From Pseudonocardia alaniniphila (GTDB lineage: Bacteria; Actinomycetota; Actinomycetes; Mycobacteriales; Pseudonocardiaceae), in the NCBI RefSeq assembly GCF_022524485.1, contig NZ_JAKXMK010000020.1:62001-126000 (forward strand): 64,000 bases of DNA, given 5' to 3'. The position numbers and the translations under genes are program-made. This document shows, one piece after another, positions 26,412 through 35,368 of this stretch. Each line of letters opens with the position of its first letter. Within the stretch, counting starts at the first letter, position 1. Below the pieces are notes generated by a model, which was not told the DNA's origin, did no database searches, and saw only the letters and a program-made list of their open reading frames with translations.

Positions 26412-27809
26412 ATGACCGTGGCCGGATCATCCGCCCCACCTGCGGTGTCACCCGAGGCGCACGCCGCTGCGGTGAACGACCTCATCGGCAAGTACCGGGC
26501 GCTGCCTCCGGGTGCACGCGTGCGGCTCGGGAAGAAGTCGTCGAACCTGTTCCGGTTCGGCGCGGGAGCAGCGGCCGACACCACCCGGCTCGACACCTCC
26601 GCGCTGACCGGCGTGCTCGGCGTCGACGCGGAGTCCCGCACCGCCGAGGTGCAGGGCATGACGACCTACGAGGACCTCGTCTCCGCCACGCTGGCGCGCG
26701 GGATGATGCCGCTGGTCGTGCCGCAGTTGAAGACGATCACGCTGGGTGGCGCGGTCACGGGGCTGGGCATCGAGTCCACATCGTTCCACCATGGTCTTCC
26801 GCACGAGTCCGTGCTCGAAATGGACATACTCACTCCCGGTGGCGAGATCGTCACGGCCACGCCGAACGGTGAGCACGCCGACCTCTTCCAGGGCTTTCCC
26901 AACTCCTACGGCACGCTCGGCTACGCGTTGCGACTGAAGATCGAACTGCAGCCGGTTGCCCCGTACGTGCGGCTGGAGCACCGGCGGGTGGCATCGTCCG
27001 ATCTGGCCTCGGTGATCACCGAACTGTGTGATCCCGACGCCGCGGGCGGTCCCGACTTCGTCGACGGCACCGTGTTCACGCCGGGCGAGCAGTACCTCAC
27101 CGTCGGTAGGTTCATCGACGACCCGGGGCCGGGGCCGAGTGACTACACAGGACAGCAGATCTTCTACCGGTCGATCCGCGAGCGCACTGTCGACCATCTG
27201 ACTGCACACGACTACATCTGGCGCTGGGACACCGACTGGTTCTGGTGCTCGCGGGCCTTCGGCGTGCAGCACCCGCTGGTGCGCCGGGTGTGGCCGCGGC
27301 GCTACCGCCGCTCGGACGTCTACCGCAAGATCGTGGCGTTCGATCGGCGCATCGGGTTCAGCAGCCGGGCCCACCGGCTCACCCGCACGCCGCAGGAAGA
27401 GCCGGTCATCCAGGACGTCGAGATCCCGGTGGAGCGGCTCGCGGAGTTCCTCGACGCGTTCCACACCGACGTCGGGATCACGCCGGTGTGGCTCTGCCCG
27501 CTACGGCTGCGCGGGAAGCAGCGTTGGCCGCTGTATCCCATGGAGCCCGGCGAGCTCTATGTCAACGTCGGATTCTGGTCCACCGTCCCGGAGGTACCCG
27601 GGCGGCCGGACGCTCACAACCGGCGTGTGGAGGAACTCGTCGCCGACCTCGGCGGACACAAGTCGCTGTACTCCACAGTGCACTACGACGAGGGTGAGTT
27701 CTGGAAGCACTACAACGGGCCCGCCTACCGTGCGCTCAAGCGGCGCTACGACCCGCACGGCCGGCTGCCCGACCTTTATTCCAAGGTCACCGGTTCAGGG
27801 AGGGCATGA
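26412..27809 (+). CDS. tmsA: FAD-dependent oxidoreductase for 10-methyl fatty acid synthesis (TmsA/BfaA-like)
   Basis: 465-residue FAD-binding oxidoreductase with an N-terminal FAD-linked oxidase (PP-loop) domain (TLGGAVTGLGIESTSFHHG near residue 115) and a C-terminal half rich in Trp and Tyr. The family includes the enzymes that reduce 10-methylene to 10-methyl fatty acyl chains, called TmsA or BfaA in actinobacteria. The frame is open far upstream; ATG 26412 is chosen because earlier residues look non-coding. Its stop overlaps the start of the methyltransferase gene (ATGA), which matches the known tmsA-tmsB order and is the main reason for the specific name. Confidence 0.82.
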   Translation: MTVAGSSAPPAVSPEAHAAAVNDLIGKYRALPPGARVRLGKKSSNLFRFGAGAAADTTRLDTSALTGVLGVDAESRTAEVQGMTTYEDLVSATLARGMMPLVVPQLKTITLGGAVTGLGIESTSFHHGLPHESVLEMDILTPGGEIVTATPNGEHADLFQGFPNSYGTLGYALRLKIELQPVAPYVRLEHRRVASSDLASVITELCDPDAAGGPDFVDGTVFTPGEQYLTVGRFIDDPGPGPSDYTGQQIFYRSIRERTVDHLTAHDYIWRWDTDWFWCSRAFGVQHPLVRRVWPRRYRRSDVYRKIVAFDRRIGFSSRAHRLTRTPQEEPVIQDVEIPVERLAEFLDAFHTDVGITPVWLCPLRLRGKQRWPLYPMEPGELYVNVGFWSTVPEVPGRPDAHNRRVEELVADLGGHKSLYSTVHYDEGEFWKHYNGPAYRALKRRYDPHGRLPDLYSKVTGSGRA

Positions 27810-29038
27810 TGCAGGTCGCTCAACTCATCTCGGACGTCCTCGGCCAGGACGTGCCGATTCGGGTCGTGGCGTACGACGGCAGTAAGGCCGGACCGGACAG
27901 CTCCGACGTCGCCCTGCGCATCCTCACGCCGCGGGCGCTCGCCCGGCTCGTCACGGCACCGGGGACGCTCGGGCTCGCCAGGGCCTACGTCACGGGTGAG
28001 ATCGAGGTCGACGGCGACGTCTACGAAGTGCTCGACGCGATGGCCGACCTCACGTTGCACGACCTGACGCGCGCCGATCAGGTGCGCCTGGCCCGGCGTC
28101 TGCTGCCGCTCTGGCTCAGGCACCGCCAGCCGCCGCCCCCTCTCGAGTACCGGCCGCCGGGTCGGCTGCACTCCAGGGCGCGGGACCGGAAGGCGATCTC
28201 GCACCACTACGACGTCTCCAACCGGTTCTACGAGTGGGTGCTCGGCCCGTCGATGGCCTACACCTGCGCGGTCTTCCCCACGGCGTCAGCCACCCTGGAG
28301 GAGGCGCAGGCCGCCAAGCACGAGCTGGTGTCGCAGAAGCTCGGTCTGCAGCCCGGCATGCGGCTGCTGGACGTGGGCTGCGGGTGGGGCGGGATGGTCA
28401 TGCACGCCGCCGCCGAGCACGGCGTCAAGGCGCTGGGTGTGACGCTCTCCCGCAACCAGGCCGAGTGGGCCCAGGCCGAGATCGTCCGGCGCGGCCTCGG
28501 CGATCTCGCCGAGGTGCGCCACCTCGACTACCGCGACGCGCCGGAGTCCGAGTTCGACGCGATCAGCTCGATCGGGCTCACCGAGCACATCGGCAAGGAC
28601 CAGCTGCCGAACTACTTCCGGTCCCTGTACGAGCGGCTCCGCCCGGGCGGGCGGCTGCTCAACCACTGCATCACCCAGCCGCGCACCCCGCTGACCCGCA
28701 GGCTCGACCCGTTCATCGCCCGCTACGTCTTCCCGGACGGGCAGCTGGAGCCGGTCGGACACCTCATCTCCGTGATGAACGACTCGGGCTTCGAGGTCCG
28801 GCACGAGGAGAACCTGCGCGAGCACTACGCCCTCACGCTCGCCGGTTGGTGCGCCAACCTCGAAGCGCACTGGGACGAGGCGGTGGCCGAGGTCGGCGTC
28901 GGGCGGGCCCGGGTGTGGCGGCTCTACATGGCCGCGTCCCGCCTCGGGTTCGAGCGCGACAACATCCAGCTGCACCAGGTTCTCGGGGTGAAACTGCTCG
29001 ATCAGGGACGCTCCGGCTTCCCGCTCCGGGGCTGGTAG
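27806..29038 (+). CDS. tmsB: SAM-dependent fatty acid methyltransferase (TmsB/BfaB-like)
   Basis: 410-residue cyclopropane-fatty-acid-synthase-type methyltransferase. SAM-binding LLDVGCGWGGMVMHAA lies near residues 190-205, a family AISHHYDVSNRFYEWVLG segment near 130, and SSIGLTEHIG in the active site. In 10-methyl fatty acid (tuberculostearic acid type) synthesis, this enzyme adds the methylene group to oleoyl chains of phospholipids and TmsA reduces it. Overlap with tmsA by four bases indicates coupled translation. Without the reductase neighbour, a cyclopropane synthase would be the alternative. Confidence 0.84.
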   Translation: MMQVAQLISDVLGQDVPIRVVAYDGSKAGPDSSDVALRILTPRALARLVTAPGTLGLARAYVTGEIEVDGDVYEVLDAMADLTLHDLTRADQVRLARRLLPLWLRHRQPPPPLEYRPPGRLHSRARDRKAISHHYDVSNRFYEWVLGPSMAYTCAVFPTASATLEEAQAAKHELVSQKLGLQPGMRLLDVGCGWGGMVMHAAAEHGVKALGVTLSRNQAEWAQAEIVRRGLGDLAEVRHLDYRDAPESEFDAISSIGLTEHIGKDQLPNYFRSLYERLRPGGRLLNHCITQPRTPLTRRLDPFIARYVFPDGQLEPVGHLISVMNDSGFEVRHEENLREHYALTLAGWCANLEAHWDEAVAEVGVGRARVWRLYMAASRLGFERDNIQLHQVLGVKLLDQGRSGFPLRGW

Positions 29039-29113
29039 CAGCTCCAGCCGTTCGTGTGCGGGCATGCGTGCTGCAGCACCCATGCCCTTACACGATCGTG
29101 CAGGTCGGAGACA

Positions 29114-30514
29114 ATGAGCAGCGTGCCGGACCGTCTCTCACCGCTCGACGCGTCGTTCCTCTTCGCGGAGCATCGCACCGCTGCGATGCACGTCGGCGCC
29201 GTGATGACGTTCGAACCGCCGGAGCACGGGCGGTTCGACGCCGATGCGTTCACCGAGCTCATCGGCAGCAGGCTCGCGCTCGTCCCGCGTTATCGCCAGA
29301 AGGTGCGGGACGTGCCGGGCCGGCTCGGGCTGCCCGTGTGGGTGGACGACCCGGATTTCGACCTCGGCTTCCACGTGCGACGGTCGGCGCTGCCCGCCCC
29401 GGGCACCGAGGACGTCCTGCGCGATCTCGTCGGCAGGCTGCTGGCGCGCCAGCTCGACCGCTCCCGTCCGCTCTGGGAGGTCTACCTCGTGGAGGGGCTG
29501 GCCGACGGGCGGTTCGCCGTGGTCACCAAGACCCACCACGCCATGGTCGACGGGTTGGCGTCGATGGACATCGGGGCAGCGCTGCTAGATCTCACCCCGC
29601 AGCCCCGCGAGAGCCCGCCCGACGACTGGTGCCCCGCGCCCGAGCCGTCGGCGCTGGAGCTCGCGGCGATGGCCGCGGCACACTCGCTGCGCCGCCCGCG
29701 CGCCGCGCTCGACGTCGCCGGGCGGGCGGTGGCCGACGTGCGGGAGGCCGCCTCGGCGGTCGGGCGCACGGTGGAGGCCGTGGTCGCCGCCGGGCGCAGC
29801 GCGGCGGCGACGCGCCCGGTGCAGCCCCTCAACGGCGCCACCGGTGAGCAACGCCGCTACGGCATGGAACGCACCACGCTGGCCGACCATCGGGCCGTCC
29901 GCAAGGCGTTCGGCGGCACCGTCAACGATGTGGTGCTCGCGGTGGTCGCGGGCGGGCTGCGCCGCTGGTTGATCAGCCGCGGGGAGCCGCTGACCGCCGA
30001 CACCAGCGTCCGCGCGATGGTGCCCGTGAGCGTCCGGGCCCGTAGCCGCAGCGAAGGCTCGGGCAACAGCATCTCCGCCTATCTCGTGGACCTGCCGGTC
30101 GCCGAGCCCTACCCGCTGGCTCGCCTCATGGCCGTGCGGGACGCCATGGAGATCCACAAGCGCAGCGGCCAGGCCGTCGGTGCGTCGGCGCTGGTCGGGC
30201 TCGTGGGCCTCGCCCCGCCGATCCTGCACAGCCTCGGCGCGCGGCTGGCCAGCCAGTTCTCCAGCCGCCTCTACAACGTGCTGGTCACCAACGTCCCCGG
30301 CCCGCCGCGCCCGCTGTACGCGATGGGCGCGCGGATGCTCGACATGTACCCGGTGGTGCCGCTCGCCGGCGGCCAGGCCGTCGCGATCGGGGTCACCTCC
30401 TACGACGGCGGCGTCCACTACGGACTCACCGCCGACCGTGACGCGATGCCCGACGTCGACGTGCTGGCCGCCGCGATGGGCGACTCGCTGGCCGAGCTGG
30501 CGGATCTGGCCTGA
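29114..30514 (+). CDS. wax ester synthase/diacylglycerol acyltransferase (WS/DGAT)
   Basis: 466-residue bifunctional wax ester synthase/acyl-CoA:diacylglycerol acyltransferase that makes storage triacylglycerol or wax esters. The catalytic HHAMVDG motif is near residue 143 (canonical HHxxxDG), and NVPGPPRPLY occurs toward the C-terminus as in the family. The start is ATG 29114 with GGAG seven bases before it. It follows tmsB by 75 bases in the same direction, so 10-methyl acyl chains could enter storage lipid. A GC-rich hairpin follows directly after the stop. Confidence 0.92.
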   Translation: MSSVPDRLSPLDASFLFAEHRTAAMHVGAVMTFEPPEHGRFDADAFTELIGSRLALVPRYRQKVRDVPGRLGLPVWVDDPDFDLGFHVRRSALPAPGTEDVLRDLVGRLLARQLDRSRPLWEVYLVEGLADGRFAVVTKTHHAMVDGLASMDIGAALLDLTPQPRESPPDDWCPAPEPSALELAAMAAAHSLRRPRAALDVAGRAVADVREAASAVGRTVEAVVAAGRSAAATRPVQPLNGATGEQRRYGMERTTLADHRAVRKAFGGTVNDVVLAVVAGGLRRWLISRGEPLTADTSVRAMVPVSVRARSRSEGSGNSISAYLVDLPVAEPYPLARLMAVRDAMEIHKRSGQAVGASALVGLVGLAPPILHSLGARLASQFSSRLYNVLVTNVPGPPRPLYAMGARMLDMYPVVPLAGGQAVAIGVTSYDGGVHYGLTADRDAMPDVDVLAAAMGDSLAELADLA

Positions 30515-30515
30515 C

Positions 30516-30546
30516 GCGGCCTCCGCGAGCTGGGCGCGCGGGCCGC
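30516..30546 (+). terminator. GC-rich hairpin after WS/DGAT
   Basis: Starting two bases after the stop, GCGGCC...CCGCG pairs with CGCG...GGCCGC across a short loop. No T-run follows, which is usual for actinobacterial terminators. It probably ends the lipid transcript. Confidence 0.5.
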
Positions 30547-30663
30547 AGGTTCCTCGTGGGTGAATTGCCCCGTTCCGTCATGACGGTCCGGCCTGCCGAG
30601 GTCACAAGATCGCAAATGGAGTAGCCCGGTGCTCCGCTCGGCGGAGCAACGCGTCATCCTTTC

Positions 30664-31593
30664 GTGGTGCAGATCGAGGTGCGGCCGCTCCTCCAAGCCG
30701 AACTGGACGATGCGGACGGCATCCTGCGCGACGCGTTCGGCACCCTCCTCGGCATCGACATGAACGACGACACCGAGGTGTTCCGCACGCGTTTCCGCGC
30801 TCCGCACACCGTCGCGCTCGCAGGCCTGGTCGACGGCGGGCTGGTCGGCTCCACGCTGGTGACACTGTGGGGCAGCGTGGGTTTCCTCGGTCCCTTGTCG
30901 GTGGCCCCGCGCATGTGGAACAGCGGTGTGGGCACGCGGCTCGTCGCGGCGGCCACGGAGTTGCTCGACGCGCGGGGCGTCACTCACCAGGGTCTGTTCA
31001 CGTTCCCGCAGAGCCCGATGCACCACTGGCTCTATCACAAGTTCGGGTTCTGGCCGCGGTACCTCACGGTGATCATGTCGCGCCGGGTGGGCGGGGACGA
31101 GCCCGTGCTGGGCTGGCGCATGTCGGCTGCGGCGCCCGCGAGCCGTCAGGCACTGCTGAACGCCTGCGCCGCGGTGACCGACTCGATCCACCCGGGGCTC
31201 GACGTCCGCGGCGAGATCACGGCCGTGCTCGACCAGGGTCTCGGCGAGGTCGTGCTCGTCGGCGCGCCCGATGCGCCGAGCGGGTTCGCCGTCTGTCATT
31301 CCGGGGCGGGCACGGAGGCGGGCAGTGGCACGGTCTACGTGAAGTTCGCCGCCGTACGCCCCGGCCCGCACACCGCGGACGTGTTCGCCGCTCTGCTCGG
31401 CGCCTGCCAGGGCTTCGCCGCGGGTGCCGGTGCCCGCCGGCTCACCGTGGGGGTGAACACCGCTCGCCACGAGGCGCACCGGCATCTCCTCGGCGCCGGA
31501 TTCCGCGTCGACACGGCGGGCGTCTCCATGCACCGGCCCAACGAGCCCGCCTACGACCGCGCGGACCTCTACGTTCTCGACGACTGGCGCTGA
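30664..31593 (+). CDS. GNAT-family N-acetyltransferase with two GNAT-like halves
   Basis: 309-residue protein with a GNAT fold: an acetyl-CoA-binding segment GPLSVAPRMWNSGVGTRLVAAA sits near residues 80-101, followed by LYHKFGFWPRY, the usual final helix-strand. The C-terminal half repeats the pattern in weaker form, with an ARRLTVGVNTARHEAHRHLL segment, suggesting a tandem GNAT protein with a degenerate second domain. The start is GTG 30664. Upstream and downstream genes are unrelated, so the acceptor substrate is unknown. Confidence 0.8.
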   Translation: MVQIEVRPLLQAELDDADGILRDAFGTLLGIDMNDDTEVFRTRFRAPHTVALAGLVDGGLVGSTLVTLWGSVGFLGPLSVAPRMWNSGVGTRLVAAATELLDARGVTHQGLFTFPQSPMHHWLYHKFGFWPRYLTVIMSRRVGGDEPVLGWRMSAAAPASRQALLNACAAVTDSIHPGLDVRGEITAVLDQGLGEVVLVGAPDAPSGFAVCHSGAGTEAGSGTVYVKFAAVRPGPHTADVFAALLGACQGFAAGAGARRLTVGVNTARHEAHRHLLGAGFRVDTAGVSMHRPNEPAYDRADLYVLDDWR

Positions 31594-31661
31594 CCGCCTG
31601 CGCGCCGACGCTCTCGTCCGATCGGTCCGGGTGGACGCGCCGATCGTCCGGAGGTGGCAGC

Positions 31662-32489
31662 TCAGCCCAGGCGTAGCGCCGCCCGCGCCGCCGCCACGGC
31701 CTGCCCGGCGTAGCCGCGGCCGAACAGCACGACGTGCACGAGCAGCGGGAAGAGCTGGTGAAGCGGCACCCGTTCGTGCCAGCCCGTGGCGAGCGGCGCG
31801 GCCTCGTCGTAGGCGCGCAGCACGGTGTCGAGGTGCGGGCAGCCGAACAGCGCGAGCATCGCCAGGTCGGTCTCGCGGTGCCCGCCGTGGGCGGCGGGGT
31901 CGATCAGCCATGCACCGCTCGGGGACCACAGGACGTTGCCCGACCACAGGTCGCCGTGCAGCCGGGCGGGTGGTTCGGGCGGCCCGGCGAGCGCAGGGAG
32001 GCGGTCGCACACCTGCTCGACGACGGCGGCCTCCGCACCCGTCAGCTCCCCGGCGTCCGACGCTGCACGCAGGTAGGGCAGCACGCGGTCCGTTGCGAAC
32101 CACTCCGCCCAGCCCGGGGACGGCTCGTTGCGCATCGGCGCGCGCCCGATCCAGGCCGCGGACGGCCCGCCGGGCGGCGCGGCGCCGAAAGCAGGGGCCC
32201 CGGCGCCGTGCAGATGGGCGAGGCTGCGGCCGAACGCCGCCGCGGCGCCGGCATCGGGTGAACCGCGCGGGACGAACTCCGTGACGAGCCGCTGCGGGTC
32301 GACGTCCAGCACGGCGGGCACGGAAGTCCCTTCCGGCATCCGCAGCCACCGCAGCCCGGCCGCTTCGGCGGCGAGTGAACTCTCCTCCGCGTTCTTGACG
32401 ACGACGGTGCGCCCGTCGGCGAGCTCCGCGCGCACGGCCCCGCCACCGAGCGATGCTCTGGTGCGTACCGCGACGCCGAGGACGTTCAC
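31662..32489 (-). CDS. fructosamine kinase family protein
   Basis: 275-residue kinase of the fructosamine-3-kinase family, which phosphorylates glycated amines so that they decompose. The catalytic HGDLWSGN loop lies near residue 180, LIDPAAHGGHRETDLAML supplies the metal-binding Asp, and VVVKNAEE holds the ATP-binding Lys. GTG 32489 overlaps the stop of the tyrosine phosphatase gene by four bases, which fixes the start. Such pairing with low-molecular-weight phosphatases is common in actinobacteria and suggests a protein-deglycation or repair role, by inference. Confidence 0.88.
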   Translation of the reverse strand: MNVLGVAVRTRASLGGGAVRAELADGRTVVVKNAEESSLAAEAAGLRWLRMPEGTSVPAVLDVDPQRLVTEFVPRGSPDAGAAAAFGRSLAHLHGAGAPAFGAAPPGGPSAAWIGRAPMRNEPSPGWAEWFATDRVLPYLRAASDAGELTGAEAAVVEQVCDRLPALAGPPEPPARLHGDLWSGNVLWSPSGAWLIDPAAHGGHRETDLAMLALFGCPHLDTVLRAYDEAAPLATGWHERVPLHQLFPLLVHVVLFGRGYAGQAVAAARAALRLG

Positions 32490-32965
32490 GCCCGGCTCCG
32501 CACCCAATCCAGCATCCCCGGCATGGCCGCCCGGATCATGGTGAGCACCTCGGTGAACCCGTCGGCATTGCCGTAGTAGGGATCCGGCACCTCGGCCCCG
32601 GCAGGCGCGGCGGGGTCGAACGAACGCAGCAGCCGCACCCGCTCGGGCTCGGGGACCATCGACTGCAACGCGCGGCGGTGGGAGTTGTCGAGCGCGACGA
32701 GCAGGTCGGCCGAGAGCAGCTCGGCGTCCACCTGACGGGCAGTGTGCTCGTCGGGGTAGCCCTCGGCGCGCAGCAACGCCGCGGCGCGTTCGTCGGCGGG
32801 TGATCCGATGTGCCAGCTGCCGGTACCCGCGCTGCCGACCTCCACGGCGTGCGCCAGGCCCGCGCGCTGCAACTCGTGAACGAACACCTTCTCGGCGATG
32901 GGGGAGCGGCAGATGTTGCCGGTGCAGACGAAGACCACACGCAGCGGTTGGTGAGTGTCGCTCAT
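32486..32965 (-). CDS. low-molecular-weight protein tyrosine phosphatase
   Basis: 159-residue low-molecular-weight protein tyrosine phosphatase. The P-loop CTGNICRS (nucleophile Cys14, Arg20) and the general-acid DPYYG loop near residue 127 are intact. It should dephosphorylate tyrosine-phosphorylated proteins; in mycobacteria the PtpA relative is partly secreted. The stop overlaps the fructosamine-kinase start by four bases. The gene is divergent from the CobC-like gene. Confidence 0.93.
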   Translation of the reverse strand: MSDTHQPLRVVFVCTGNICRSPIAEKVFVHELQRAGLAHAVEVGSAGTGSWHIGSPADERAAALLRAEGYPDEHTARQVDAELLSADLLVALDNSHRRALQSMVPEPERVRLLRSFDPAAPAGAEVPDPYYGNADGFTEVLTMIRAAMPGMLDWVRSRA

Positions 32966-33096
32966 AGGACGAGTCTGGCCGGGCGACCCGCGTGGCGTCC
33001 TCGCAGGGGACTGTCGTCCTCGCAGAGCGCACGGCGTCCGTGAGGAGACCGACGACTCTGCGAGGAAGGGACGAAGGGGCTGCGTAGGCTCGGGCG

Positions 33097-34176
33097 ATGG
33101 ATCACGCGCCGGATGGCCTCGCTGCGGATGGTGTCGCAGCCTTGCGTCACCACGGCGACGTCGACGCCGAACCAGGCCTGCTCGACTTCGCCGTCAACGT
33201 CCAGGGCGCCGGACCGCCGGCGTGGTTGCGTGACCGGCTCGCGGCGACGCTGGACGGGTTGGGCCGCTACCCGGTCGCCGCCCACGACGCTCGCGCCCGC
33301 GAGTCCGTCGCGGCGCGGCACGGGCGCAGCGCCGACGACGTGTTGGTGCTCGCCGGCAGCGCGGAGGGGTTCGCACTGTTGCCGGCCCTGCGCCCCCGGT
33401 TGGCAGCGGTGCTGCACCCGGGGTTCACCGAGCCCGAGGCCGTGCTGAGGGGCGCGGGAGTGCCGGTCGTGCGGGTCCTGACCAGCGAGTACGACGGCCA
33501 TCGGCTGCATCCCGGCGATGTCCCGGCGGAGGCCGATCTCGTCGTGGTCGGCAACCCCACCAACCCCACCGGCGTGCTGCACCCGGCCGCTGACGTCCGG
33601 GCCATGGCGGCGCCGGGCCGGGTGCTGCTGGTGGACGAGGCGTTCGCCGACGCGATCCCCGGGGAACCGGAGTCCCTCGCCGGTGACGCGGACGTCCAGG
33701 GGCTGCTCGTGTTCCGCAGCCTCACCAAGACCTGGGCGCTCGCGGGGCTGCGCGCCGGATACGCACTCGGCGAGCCCGCCCTGCTGGCCCGGCTCGCCGC
33801 GCCCCGGCCTCCGTGGCCCGTCTCGACGCCCGCGCTGGAGGCCGTGATCGCGTGTGCGGGCCCCGAGGCCGTCGCCGAGTCCGAGCGGGCCGCGGAACAT
33901 CTGGTCGTCGCCCGCGCCGAGCAGGCTGCGGTGCTCGCCGCCGTCCCGGGGGTCACGGTGCTGCCGGGCCGCGCGCCCTACCTGCTGCTGCGGCTGCCCG
34001 AGGGGAGAGGCGAACGGGTGCGCGCCGTGCTGCGTCAGGCCGGTGTCGCGGTGCGTCGCGGCGACACCTTCCCGGGTCTCGGCCCGGACCACGTCCGGGT
34101 CGCGGTGCGGCCGGCGGCACAGGTCGCTCGGCTCGCCGCTGTCCTGGCCGATGCGCTCGTGGAGGTCGGCGCATGA
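33097..34176 (+). CDS. cobC: CobC-like PLP-dependent aminotransferase/decarboxylase (Rv2231c type)
   Basis: 359-residue fold-type I PLP enzyme of the mycobacterial Rv2231c/CobC group, related to histidinol-phosphate aminotransferase and threonine-phosphate decarboxylase used in cobalamin synthesis. Visible residues are NPTNPTG near 150, the Asp of VLLVDEAFAD, and the cofactor lysine in FRSLTKTWAL near 213. Whether it truly decarboxylates threonine phosphate here is uncertain because no other cobalamin gene is adjacent. It begins a five-gene run with 4-base overlaps or short spacing through the phosphatase at 36522. Confidence 0.85.
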   Translation: MDHAPDGLAADGVAALRHHGDVDAEPGLLDFAVNVQGAGPPAWLRDRLAATLDGLGRYPVAAHDARARESVAARHGRSADDVLVLAGSAEGFALLPALRPRLAAVLHPGFTEPEAVLRGAGVPVVRVLTSEYDGHRLHPGDVPAEADLVVVGNPTNPTGVLHPAADVRAMAAPGRVLLVDEAFADAIPGEPESLAGDADVQGLLVFRSLTKTWALAGLRAGYALGEPALLARLAAPRPPWPVSTPALEAVIACAGPEAVAESERAAEHLVVARAEQAAVLAAVPGVTVLPGRAPYLLLRLPEGRGERVRAVLRQAGVAVRRGDTFPGLGPDHVRVAVRPAAQVARLAAVLADALVEVGA

Positions 34177-35339
34177 CCGCAACCGTCGCCGATGTGATCG
34201 CCGCGCTGGAGACCGCGTACCCGCCGTCGCTGGCGGCCGACTGGGACGCGGTCGGCCTCGTCTGCGGTGACCCCGCCGATCCCGTGTCGTCGGTGCTCTT
34301 CGCCGTGGACCCGGTGCCCGAGACGGTCGCCGAGGCGATCGACGGCAGCGAGGGCGCCGCCCAGATGCTCGTCACCCACCATCCGTTGCTGCTTCGTGGC
34401 GTGCACGGCGTGGGCGCGGACACCCCGAAGGGTGCGCTGCTGCACCGGCTGATCCGCTCGGGCACCGCGCTGTACACCGCGCACACGAACGCCGACTCCG
34501 CCGACCCCGGCGTCTCGGACGCGCTGGCAGCGGCGATCGGACTGGAGGTCACGGGTCCGCTGGTCGGTGTCCCGGCCGAGCCGTTCGACAAGATCGTCAC
34601 CTTCATTCCGGTGGGTCCGGCGATCACCGAGGTGCACGAGGCACTGTCCGCGGCGGGTGCGGGGCTGGTCGGCAACTACAGCCACTGCTCCTTCGCCACG
34701 GCAGGCACGGGGCAGTTCCGGCCCCTCGAGGGTGCCCAGCCGACGATCGGGTCGGTCGGCAAGCTGGAACGGGTGGCTGAGACCAAGCTCGAGATGGTGC
34801 TCCCGCGCAGCCGACGCGCAGCCGTCGTCGCCGCGCTACGGGCGTCGCACCCGTACGAGGAACCCGCGTTCGACGTGCTCGAGCTCGCCGATCTTCCCTC
34901 GGCTCGCGGGCTCGGCCGGGTCGGCACGCTGCCGACGCCGGAGTCGCTCGCGACGTTCGCCGAACGGGTGGCCGCGGCGCTACCGGCCACGGCGTGGGGC
35001 GTGCGCGCCGCGGGAGATCCCGATCGTGTGATCGAGCGGGTTGCGGTCTGCGGCGGGGCAGGGGACTCCGCACTGGACGCCGCGATCCGCGCGGGTGTCG
35101 ATGCCTACGTCACCGCCGACCTGCGCCACCATCCGGCGTCGGAACACCTGCTGGCCGGCACGCTCGCGGGCCGCCCCACACCGGCACTCGTCGACGTCGC
35201 CCATTGGGCGTCGGAGTGGCCCTGGTGTTTGCAGGCGGCGGACATCGTTGGTAAATCGCTTGGCGGTAGCGTCGAGGTCCGCGTTTCGCACCGCTGCACC
35301 GATCCCTGGTCGGTGGCGCCCCTGACCGGGAGGCAATGA
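34173..35339 (+). CDS. Nif3-like dinuclear metal centre protein (GTP cyclohydrolase 1 type 2 family)
   Basis: 388-residue Nif3-like protein. Metal-binding THHPLLL and HTNAD segments near the N-terminus and HWASEWPW near the C-terminus surround an inserted PII/CutA-like domain (KIVTFIPVG to SHPYEEPAFDV). Such proteins form hexamers with a dinuclear metal site; no confirmed general function is known, though some are called GTP cyclohydrolase I type 2. ATG 34173 overlaps the CobC stop by four bases. The pairing with a zinc-ribbon protein and RNase H is conserved in actinobacteria. Confidence 0.9.
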   Translation: MTATVADVIAALETAYPPSLAADWDAVGLVCGDPADPVSSVLFAVDPVPETVAEAIDGSEGAAQMLVTHHPLLLRGVHGVGADTPKGALLHRLIRSGTALYTAHTNADSADPGVSDALAAAIGLEVTGPLVGVPAEPFDKIVTFIPVGPAITEVHEALSAAGAGLVGNYSHCSFATAGTGQFRPLEGAQPTIGSVGKLERVAETKLEMVLPRSRRAAVVAALRASHPYEEPAFDVLELADLPSARGLGRVGTLPTPESLATFAERVAAALPATAWGVRAAGDPDRVIERVAVCGGAGDSALDAAIRAGVDAYVTADLRHHPASEHLLAGTLAGRPTPALVDVAHWASEWPWCLQAADIVGKSLGGSVEVRVSHRCTDPWSVAPLTGRQ

Positions 35340-35368
35340 CAAATGGATGGGATGGATGTGATGGCCGC

